A stretch of 64,000 nucleotides of DNA from Saccharicrinis sp963666825 (GTDB lineage Bacteria > Bacteroidota > Bacteroidia > Bacteroidales > Marinilabiliaceae), in NCBI GenBank assembly GCA_963666825.2, contig OY763044.2, forward strand, positions 186,001 through 250,000, read 5' to 3'. A program made the translations under genes and the position numbers. Shown piece by piece: positions 15,001-20,149 of the stretch. The notes below the pieces were generated by a model, which worked only from the letters and a program-made list of their open reading frames with translations, was not told the DNA's origin and searched no databases. Within the stretch, counting starts at the first letter, position 1. Every line of letters begins with the position of its first letter.

Positions 15001-18000
15001 GCAAATAACTATTCATTAACCGTTGGAGGGAATTGGTATAATACAAGCAGTGGTGATTTTATATGTAGAGAAGGAGATGTAACTTTTAATGGAGCAGATA
15101 ATCAGGCAATATATTTTTATGATGCAAATGCAAATGATTTTTATAATTTATTAATAGAGGGTGATGGAAGAGTAAGTGCAGGTAATAGTACCAATAATGA
15201 TTTTGTAATTGCTAATAATTTAAATGTAACCAGTGGTGAGTTTAATGCAAATGGACGAACTATATATGTTGGAGGAGACCTTCTTGCTACTGTAACTGGT
15301 AAATTTGTTCAGTCAGGAACTTATTATTTAAACAAAACATCAGGTTCAGCAAGCATTGGTGTTAATTCTTCATCATTATATTCGTTGTCTATTAATTCAG
15401 GAGCTACTTATACAGTTCAAGATGATATTTCAATGATAGGAAGTTTTACATTGACATCGGGTGTTTTTGATGGTAATGGAAAGCAAATTGATGTTGGAGA
15501 TGGAGGAGCTGACATTGTCACTATTAATGGTACATACATTGTAGGAGCAGGTGGTGTTCTTGGATTAGGAAATGGAACATCATGTACTGTAGGGACTTCA
15601 GGACGAATTGAAGTTGTAGGAAGTACTTCCGGGCTTGCAAAAGTAACTAATAATAGTTCCGGTGGTAGATATAGCTTTGTTGTGAATGGGGAAATCGCAG
15701 CTGAATATTACTTATTCGAATATATGTCGAATGTGGGTATTTACCTTACAACTACTTCTGCAATTGATGCTACAAACCACTTTAGTAACGGTACGTTCTC
15801 AAATGGAGCAACAACTGGACAGTTATTCAGAGTTGAGAATACACAAAGTTTTACAGAATTGGGAGGAAATAGAATTGAAAATGTATCATTCCCAATAAAT
15901 CCTGGAGGTAGTGCATCAAATGTTGGAAAATATTCAGTCACTTCAGGAGATCTTGAGTTTTATAACTCAACAGGTGTTTTTGCAGGAGAGAGTTTTGATA
16001 ATGATAGCCATGATCTTATTAGCTGGACTGGACCTGTTCAATTAACCTGGAATGGTTCTGTTGATACAGACTGGAATAAAGTAGGTAACTGGACAGCAAG
16101 TTCGGGATCCCCAATTATACCAACAGCAGCTAATAATGTTACTATACCTGGTGGATTAGTAAATTATCCTGAATTAACAATAGATGGTCAGGTAACAGGT
16201 AATCTGTTAATTGAATCTGGCGCGGAGATTAGAATATATACCTCAAGTGGTGATACAGATTTTGATTTAAATGTGGATGGTGACTTAACCATTGAGGGAT
16301 CTTTAGGTACAAGTTCTTCTGAAGATATTATCTCTATAGAAGGTAACTGGACTGCAACATCAGGTTCGGTTGTGATTTTAAAAGGTAATGTAACCTTTGA
16401 TGGAGTAGGAGGAGCTAAACAAATAGATAATAGAACAAATAATTTTTATAGCTTAACTATTGGAGGTTCTACTCAGTACCAAGTTGCAAGAAATACAAAG
16501 ATTGTAAATGATTTAATTATTAATTCAGGTGCCTCTTTAGATGCAAATCCAGCCGATTATCAAATTACGGTTAATGGAAATTGGATTAATAATGGAACAT
16601 TTAATCCTCATGAAGGATCAGTTGTGCTGTCTGCGACAAGTGGGTCAAAAACTATTGAATCAGGAAATTTAAGTTTTTATAATTTACAAATTAATGCTTC
16701 TGGTATTACTTATTTGTTAAATGAAAATATGGGAGTAGATGAGCAGTTGTTAATAACTTCAGGTACTCTGGATTTAGGTACTAATACTTTAGTTATTGGA
16801 GATGGATCAGGAACCGATGGAGTTTCAATTTCTGGAAGTTTACTTGTTAATGCAGGAGCAATATTAGATATGAGTGATGGATCTAGTTTAAATTTAAATT
16901 CAGGTGGATCGATGGAATTATTAGGTGATGATGAATCTAATAGAGCAACTTTAACAAGTACTTCAGGAGGTAGATATTCGTTTGATGTTAATTCCGGAGC
17001 TTCTATCAAAGCGCAATATTATACGGTAGATTATACTGATGCAGATGGTTTATATATGCATCCAGGAGCAAATATTGATGATGTAAATAATTTATCAGAC
17101 GGAATATTCTCAAATGGAGCTTCGGGAGGTAGTTATATGACGCTTCTTCATGATATGTCTACAGAGGATTTTACTTTGCGAAATCTTGTTTTTAATGCAG
17201 GACCATCTCATAGTGTAACAAGAACTTCTGGATGGACTATATTTATGTTTGAGGATGCTAGTGGGGAATTAGGTAATTATTTATACGAAAGAGATGAAGA
17301 GGACACACCAAGCCCATCTAGTGGATTATTACGTTGGCCATATGTTAAACTATACACATGGGAAGGCGATGTAGATACAGATTGGAATAATGATGAAAAC
17401 TGGTTTAATAGTCAGCCTCCATTAATTTCTTCAGATGTAACAATTCCAACAACAAGCAATAATCCAATAATTGACGATAGTCAACTGATTGAAATTCATG
17501 GAATAACTATTGAATCTGGAGCAGAAGTTACAATACAAACAGGAGCAAAATTAACTCTGTATGGAGATTTAACTAATAATGGATCGTTGATTGTTAATAC
17601 ATCTGTTTCTACACCAACTTCAATTATTATTGAAGGAACTGTAACTGGAGAGGCAACATATAACTGGACTGGATTAACTAACATGTATTGGTGGCATATA
17701 GGTCATCCTGTAACAGGAGTTACAGATACAGAATATGATGCTTCTTATGGTGCAACAGATTATGCATTAAACAGGTTTTCTACCTCCGGTTGGCAAAGGG
17801 TTGCCGGAATTAATGGATTAGATAGTTATAACTTTGATTCTGACTTATTAGAAGGTTATTCATTGTTGCCTAGATATGCAGGTCATACTTTATCTTATTC
17901 TGGAACTATTAATGTTGATGCTAGTTATTCACAAACATATAATAAAGCAGAGTGGTACTTAGTTTCAAATCCGTATTCATCATATATTGATGTTGAAAAA

Positions 18001-18927
18001 TCCGGATTCGATATTGGTAACTTCCTAAAAACAGTTTATATAGAAAGTTATAATAATGTGGTTTCTACTTATAATTTGGAAACAAGCTTAGGGGTAAATG
18101 GTGGCTCTAGATATATTGCTCCTGGTCAGGCAGTTTGGTTAAGAACATATGAGTCTAGTGATGCTATTACAATTGGAGAAAATACTAGAGTTCATTCATC
18201 AGGTAGTTTGAAAAGTGCAAATGCAGATGAAGAAGGGGTATTCAGATTGAAAATTGAAGGGGTAAATAATACAGATGAAACCATTGTTTTATATAGTGAT
18301 ATACTGGGTTCTGAATCAATAACAAAATATGATTCTGAAAAGATGCTTAATGGAGGAGATTTGGTTAATATCTATTCATTTAAAGAAGACAAGAATATAA
18401 CAATTAATGCACTACCTGAATTAGATACAGAAAGAGTAGTGCCAATTGGTTATTCTGTTTCAACTGACGGAATGAGTGATTTCACATTTAAAGCTTCGAA
18501 TATATCAAGCTTTATGTCTGATATAAATGTTTATTTAATAGATAAACTTGAGGGTATAACTGTTAATTTGAGAGAAGAACCTTCTTATACATTTACACCA
18601 ATATCAGCGAGTTCTAATGATAGGTTTGAATTAGTTTTTGAAGCAAGTCTTACAACAAGTATCGATGAAGGCGAGAGTGTGGTTTCATCCCGAAATGTTT
18701 CAATTTACTCAGTAAAACAAGAAGCTGTAGTTAAAGTTACAGAAGATGTTTTATTGGAAAATGATAGACAGATTGAAGTCTATGATGTATCAGGAGCAAT
18801 TGTTAAACAAGTTGAATTGAATGATGAGGAAACAACATTTACTCTGCCTCAGGCAAATACGGTTTATATTATTAATGTAAGAGCCGGAGGCGATTCTTAT
18901 CAACAAAAAGTGGTGGCTCAGAATTGA
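3094..18927 (+). CDS. Giant repeat-built secreted protein (5,277 aa) with T9SS-like C-terminus
   Basis: A signal peptide (residues 1-26, ending LSAQA) is followed by about 4,700 residues of short beta-strand repeats. Recurrent phrases are 'VTFDG..Q.I', 'NGDLTI', 'GG(D/N)W.N.G.F' and 'SGA.L'. These suggest a long right-handed beta-solenoid or chain of beta-helix modules. Five larger modules each end in a related block: a KVVG/NIVG-type strand, 'IDATNNFSNGTF', 'N(V/M).F..GP.HN(V/I)SRTSGT', an acidic turn, then often a 'W.G..DTDWN...NW' linker. They sit near residues 890-1030, 2270-2405, 3390-3570, 4170-4330 and 4610-4770. The last ~500 residues match the end of the preceding gene and finish with a type IX sorting-like domain (YDVSGAIVKQ ... 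SYQQKVVAQN). Likely a surface or extracellular adhesin or matrix protein exported through Sec then type IX secretion. No catalytic motif is seen. There is no frameshift over 15.8 kb, which argues for maintained function. Confidence 0.9.
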   Translation: MISKFTFLQGSLILLLLIVSIQLSAQAEGDYRTKSTGPLNWSDPATWEVYTSGSWEDATEYPGQSTGTGDVEIVSDGANITLDISPANAIGSITFSDGTTTATDITMGTNSLTVTGAITFGIPSADAGDQNIFVNSGTLTCGSVTMVNTGDNTFDTRIDIDTGTLTVNGDITMANSNRNNIRFVDTGTGELYIEGDFNGNGFSRGSSTVYYVNASEQIVGNCYYNNLVLTGGNKSLRQSTYVYGTMTLGTVLDIANRQLYFGNAAELLPETTFSSSAMINISNNGNVRRNGNEESDYIMTYPVGIGTDYTPLNITSASMSDPNGDLYIRLYGSKHTLTTGSDNALTRYWAISSTNVTFTSVSGTFTYSDNDVLSPIDENQLTAVGRFDGSDWQVNEITTGYDHVSNQILFTNVSTVIGEWTLGEATGCFDGLPLGTFTVQDGRWDAASTWNTGIIPATDGSEDVTIYHSVYPNNGYAAIHVKSLSIKSGAYFSTYTTAVTVDNDVVVDGQMRDSNINGSTFDIGGNLSIGEDGDYDVEYGTVSVAGNVTVAGLMDDSQATGELNIGGNLQVAATGDLNIQNNILNVTGTSSIFGIVQDTDGDGSSTFNGLLTVESGAIFTSNVDDFTFNSGLENNGTFTNSSSYNLLSDLTITGSSELQFTNDLYIADNVTLTNENTGGISITDIFDGLGDNASVINTGLISYYRAYRIPMLSGTLDCSSNANTFNYKGNGRQYVKATSYYNLILSNSEDKELQGTTSVLNSLTTADDADFECLGNDLVITGSVTHGSNGEFTTGSNTVTYNGNADQDILDITYDGNLVLDGLGNKSLQNTITVNGDIIVQGTSILDLNSQQLNTSANITINNGATLSVDENATLQIADGVTLDNNGIFKVVGSSGNPATITTSGSGGYTIDQSDASAEFHASYASFDYTGGITISDGTVDATNNFSNCTFSNGTGNEYLNIGGYDPIGGLSSIQNVTFESGPSYNVSRTSGTDVVTFVQATGDLSGENHDNDNGNPGTLIEWTDPTSIYYSTGDVSAYATASWSHNEDGTGGNPTLAQLTDGTLTLIVQDDHTVTLDNNGDINVRKLIVGEGNTGSFIIGGDATQQVLTIQELLQIETGATIQSGSAGAPAHILRLYGNVVNNGNFDLRQSFTSVVNTEVYGNMVFSGTVSPTFSQLTLKSGCNATADVALDVDWDLILESGAVLNDGGNTHTIEFNWTNNGGTYNAIGGIIFDGGTSSITASGTTTTFNDVTFSGSGIVTIKEDVIINGNTSITDDTKVSVDNVTVTVNGDYTLDEGSEYVQTSNSIRFEGSDAQTITLNGEETFYRVYFSNGGANAKTIVGDLNVGEWLMINSGATVEGAGNQTIQSGLRVDGTCNFSGIITMNGGYIDTNDASVNNIVLGTAQLVIQGGVNLRHNVTGETVTITAQNDIDVISGYIVINDDAILVGQSTNTLKLEAGQNLYIRGADNFPDNFIYDFDPTANVVYDASIDQTVRGGFTYGRIYLRYANRKTVDGPLTITGQLYLRDEATLDLGTFSHVFSGSYIYNGTDHNGSIDGSSATFTIGGIDANQTLEANGTGTYTFGNLILTQNGATATRTQTINNDCNIIVTGDLTINNVGGTEAIQHIVNLNSNPIGGPAGSFYLGAYCQLNVDHLNFGNDVIDNFTATSFDVNSTVFYSLDGGSPTDTGNPIDVAKNQYVADGVTYGNVLFANGNKVAEGNLDINGDLKRSGTCVFYDGGYEHKLAGNWKLNSSVYYTESSATGTIIFDGVDQDIDGVNFNNVTISNSGTANLFNSLNIYGNLVVEDGSKFETSTLNMNIGGNVTVNGTGEYTQTTGYTYLIGDDNQNLVLSANSCFGYLTINKSNSLAQTVSALSDIKILHDFNITANAGIFDITNQQLTVGDDMYIRNCRVDDIPTQNFIASGSTIVLDGTTAQYITLYHENDVVFNNITFEGSGDKTIQYGDPGSGLAASQNLQILGNVVIDATVLDGYNVSLYVQGDWDNTGTFNHSRTVYFDGVNQSVSSSNFYHVNFQGSGTKTLEGNITVSYDLYIEGTATLDANGNDITLGRTWYNEVAGAGYTHGNGKVVFNGATGGYIYSGTTAGSSSGKDFYSVDINKSDNFISLRGDLFVETDFDVSSNTFYTNEYDVYVGGDFNVGGTFSNNNNNGTLTLNASGGTHVFNPNGAVLRGFEINAPGATYEMQSDFTLDNVNMNMLAGTLNVNENQIQINDYNRSLEINGGILNIEGGSTILFTNQQTINLNSGELNIVGEDGKTAKLSNSHVDNHFSINALGGDFSANYYRVQNGQIVITGATIDATNNLSNGTFVEGDAGTAYITLTDVDLGTGISLSNMIFNSGADHNISRTSGTGVVNVLDASGGMAGEAFEEDDGTPGTLIEWTFPAGFFWDGGYASDNTNWHQAENWSGNTVPGINDIVYFDHTYVTGTYNVLISDDNADCSRLNITDTSGANSINVTIGSGNTLNVDQHVVIGDNTSLTQEDNTALIYVGENWTNQGTYNHNNSKVVFNASSGNYIISTGGISDGSKFYDVEINAGTSVYTLDLPMVVENDLTINAGTLDLASSSNDVNIGGDWYIDQENGGSFVSNTADVTFDGTLQSITNGVFYNLIIEGSSSTTLNSNIAIEGELILNDGSTLDAQDRNIYVRGNWQNNNGTFSQTGLGAVLFDGSDNQYIDNGTTGTTFNNLTFSNGSNRSKYLQNNINVNGNVLINEGSGVLNVETYLITGVGSDNTFTCNEDLEVEGENNFPTGFENIDLSDASLVRYYADIDQYIYPTSYGNLSLRRLTDGVDLPVKTALGDLTIVNTLYLSSGTRPVNLDMETNDANIILSGSISFVENNLITWGTGNSTLDHIGTTWYIDQDITTFNNVILEGSGNKYTQGNLGITGDLTVKSGVDLRMYNSSDRNDFRTITGTADHTITLETGARIINSRPSTDGVAIPEGFGSYDFNENSSYYLYGNGIDQTVYTGSDIAYGNLIFSSTKDVTGDGIANLDVNGNWDLNEATYYDGGTDMEVAGSDIIFNRYVASSTDRKLILNGLRDQSLREDDSSISQLELSTIEFTGTGVKTIYSHANISGDLFIDSDVTLLTGYNIYFTGINWQNDGYYQQTGNTLFFNGTSDQTIDPGVLDPDNYYQTVEFNGSSTKTFVNNGIDINNDLVINEGTVDLANYDYYLYDELYNISGGTLISQNANLYLDGTYQNIETPDFTIKNITCSGGGSKYLYSDWTIKNDLLIESGVTLNTSSNSTDYDIYIGGDWTNEGTFVDNTGKVTFNGYLSPVRITSGGSNFYDVDFIPTTAVTYTLESESTTFHNQMNIESNANLNLNSKELYLGRDNTSAITHTINGSLTIDENAFLYVNNDDEQTTLDVYGSFNIVGASASEVATLTSETTSTYRNKTIVNIQPGATFGARYYLIEYIADEGLNLMEGSTLDAVNNFSDGTFMGLRNQQDARYIVLESDYSGGNISNVSFSYDQVPVLGKHYNVERKLASTDITFENVSGAIGSYRFEDDDQTPAYDNGKLRWPEITETNWTGAISTDWHNDGNWDNGVPTATIDAIIGQQDNIAILFSGAAECKSLKITDGTLRIEDNMDITVNGDVLVDEGVLYVNSSGSEITVGGDWTVNQYGNYLHGNGSILFNSPNGSVNILPGGSSFYNITFNNALTTFNLIGSDIDIDGNLNIYNGKVSPSTNNYTYNLYGNYIITNGEFDTSGSNTGTIVLSSDVDQTVTNGIFYDLTVDGSGNKLFEGNIVIDGSTQVNSVLSAQTGSNILFNGDVTIDAAATFEDGDENHQFKGRNWYGDGTYSGNGTITFNRTSNDQNIYASTFNNVVVDCSSIVLYLREDISINGDLTFKSGISSVNLLTNTITNDGSGTFSIEDGVVTYIYGANNFPKSFATYDIAETSDTRYYSSSNQSVDGVSYGILRLDNASTKTLAGNTEVKGHLIFNESVLDVSANNYSLTVGGNWYNTSSGDFICREGDVTFNGADNQAIYFYDANANDFYNLLIEGDGRVSAGNSTNNDFVIANNLNVTSGEFNANGRTIYVGGDLLATVTGKFVQSGTYYLNKTSGSASIGVNSSSLYSLSINSGATYTVQDDISMIGSFTLTSGVFDGNGKQIDVGDGGADIVTINGTYIVGAGGVLGLGNGTSCTVGTSGRIEVVGSTSGLAKVTNNSSGGRYSFVVNGEIAAEYYLFEYMSNVGIYLTTTSAIDATNHFSNGTFSNGATTGQLFRVENTQSFTELGGNRIENVSFPINPGGSASNVGKYSVTSGDLEFYNSTGVFAGESFDNDSHDLISWTGPVQLTWNGSVDTDWNKVGNWTASSGSPIIPTAANNVTIPGGLVNYPELTIDGQVTGNLLIESGAEIRIYTSSGDTDFDLNVDGDLTIEGSLGTSSSEDIISIEGNWTATSGSVVILKGNVTFDGVGGAKQIDNRTNNFYSLTIGGSTQYQVARNTKIVNDLIINSGASLDANPADYQITVNGNWINNGTFNPHEGSVVLSATSGSKTIESGNLSFYNLQINASGITYLLNENMGVDEQLLITSGTLDLGTNTLVIGDGSGTDGVSISGSLLVNAGAILDMSDGSSLNLNSGGSMELLGDDESNRATLTSTSGGRYSFDVNSGASIKAQYYTVDYTDADGLYMHPGANIDDVNNLSDGIFSNGASGGSYMTLLHDMSTEDFTLRNLVFNAGPSHSVTRTSGWTIFMFEDASGELGNYLYERDEEDTPSPSSGLLRWPYVKLYTWEGDVDTDWNNDENWFNSQPPLISSDVTIPTTSNNPIIDDSQLIEIHGITIESGAEVTIQTGAKLTLYGDLTNNGSLIVNTSVSTPTSIIIEGTVTGEATYNWTGLTNMYWWHIGHPVTGVTDTEYDASYGATDYALNRFSTSGWQRVAGINGLDSYNFDSDLLEGYSLLPRYAGHTLSYSGTINVDASYSQTYNKAEWYLVSNPYSSYIDVEKSGFDIGNFLKTVYIESYNNVVSTYNLETSLGVNGGSRYIAPGQAVWLRTYESSDAITIGENTRVHSSGSLKSANADEEGVFRLKIEGVNNTDETIVLYSDILGSESITKYDSEKMLNGGDLVNIYSFKEDKNITINALPELDTERVVPIGYSVSTDGMSDFTFKASNISSFMSDINVYLIDKLEGITVNLREEPSYTFTPISASSNDRFELVFEASLTTSIDEGESVVSSRNVSIYSVKQEAVVKVTEDVLLENDRQIEVYDVSGAIVKQVELNDEETTFTLPQANTVYIINVRAGGDSYQQKVVAQN

Positions 18928-18945
18928 TAAAGGAAAAAGTATAAG

Positions 18946-18985
18946 AAAAAAGGTTGACTCGTTAATTATGAGGCAACCTTTTTTT
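18946..18985 (+). terminator. Intrinsic terminator of the giant gene
   Basis: The stem AAAAAAGGTTG (from 18946) with CAACCTTTTTT (from 18974), plus inner CTC/GAG pairs, ends in a long T-run. It begins 19 bp after the stop codon. Confidence 0.85.
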
Positions 18986-19176
18986 GTTTCTAGTAGTAGT
19001 TTTATAGTGACTAATGATGCGGTAGAATATTTGTGAATTAATAAATTAAGTTAGGATTAAACACTTTTCTATCCTGTAGTACCTTAAAAAAAGTCTTTTA
19101 AATAAGTATTGTTAATTTTTAAAGTATACTAAATGCCATTAGTTTGAGGCAATATCCAAAATGATCTATTAGAAGG

Positions 19177-19836
19177 GATGTACAATGTTTTATTTGCCAT
19201 CCAACATATCCTCGATATAAGGTGCAATAAAGCTTCGAAGAACATTTCGAACTTGTACAGGTCTTCCATTTGTGTCGACAGCTACAAAGGTAAAAATACC
19301 CTCAGTTACTTTATGTTCGCTAAGATCTTCTTTTGATCTTACAATTAGCTCAACATTAATATCAATGGATGTGTTGCCTATTCGATTTACCTTAGTATAA
19401 ACCATAAATACATCTCCATTGTGAATTGGTCTGATAAAACTAAAGTTACTAACAGAAACAGTTACAGCTGGGCAATTAATCACTTCTTCAACCTGAATTG
19501 AAGCTGCTTTATCCATTTTTGCCATTACCCAGCCCCCAAATACTGTACCTGCATGGTTAAGATCCGCTGGGAACGTTCTTCCTTTAAGTGAAATTTGTCT
19601 CATTTGTCCTTTTATATTATAAGTTTTTTAATTACATGAACAGTAACCATATATATATTTTCGGTCTAATAATTCTATCGGATATTTAGTATCCATTTCT
19701 TCCATAATATCCATTAAAAATTAAAGAAGAACTTTTTATGAAAAAATACTTTCTAATAAATTGTTTATTGGTGATAATATAGAATTGTCTTAAATCCCCA
19801 TTGTTTTTTGAATAACAAAATAAAATAAAAGATGTT
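19177..19836. repeat. Long direct repeat, copy 1 (thioesterase gene plus upstream region)
   Basis: This segment recurs almost base for base at 59002-59661 in the same orientation. It covers the whole thioesterase gene and about 230 bp upstream of it. Similarity fades just downstream of the gene and stops sharply after a 47-bp identical block (19790-19836 equals 59615-59661). Confidence 0.92.
19190..19603 (-). CDS. Acyl-CoA thioesterase, hotdog fold, YciA-like (copy 1)
   Basis: 137 residues, the normal length for a single-hotdog acyl-CoA thioesterase of the YciA/cytosolic acyl-CoA hydrolase kind. Visible landmarks are 'DLNHAGTVFGGWVMAKMDKAA' near residues 14-34 (N16, H17, G19 and D31, the usual active-site helix) and the hotdog strands 'VSNFSFIRPIHNGDVFMVYTKV'. 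Expected reaction: acyl-CoA + water to free acid + CoA, in the cytoplasm as an oligomer. Substrate length cannot be told. It stands alone, downstream of a TonB-receptor operon. A second copy at 59015-59428 differs at only three residues (I80L, M133L, G136N). Confidence 0.88.
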   Translation of the reverse strand: MRQISLKGRTFPADLNHAGTVFGGWVMAKMDKAASIQVEEVINCPAVTVSVSNFSFIRPIHNGDVFMVYTKVNRIGNTSIDINVELIVRSKEDLSEHKVTEGIFTFVAVDTNGRPVQVRNVLRSFIAPYIEDMLDGK

Positions 19837-20149
19837 TTAATAGATATGAAAGAGACTAAAAGAATATAGATAATGAAGTGTATAATGATAGCTTGATTGA
19901 AGTTAGTATTTTTAAATTATTTTCAATGTAGACACTATTTAGGATTAATCTCCAATAACTTTTAAAAGAATTTTAATCCGTTATTATTCATTGTTTTTGA
20001 AATAATATAACATACTCATATTTTAGGAAAATAATACGTCTGCATTAACAGGTCTGCTGATGAACTTGAAGCTTCAGTTTAAGATCATTATAGAGATAAA
20101 TCTTCTCTCATATTATCAATCTTGCCATTGAACGAAAATTAGTTTTTAA
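19837..20149. other. AT-rich spacer between TonB-receptor gene and thioesterase copy 1
   Basis: About 310 bases between the repeat edge and the end of the TonB-receptor gene. I find no gene, no clear terminator for the receptor operon and no repeat. Confidence 0.5.

Noticed and set aside
3183..17684. Many antisense or offset open frames of 60-140 codons inside the giant gene (for example 6462-6881 and 16710-17009 on the minus strand)
   Set aside because: They mirror the repeat composition of the real gene, have no promoters or signal features, and lie wholly within a well supported coding frame.
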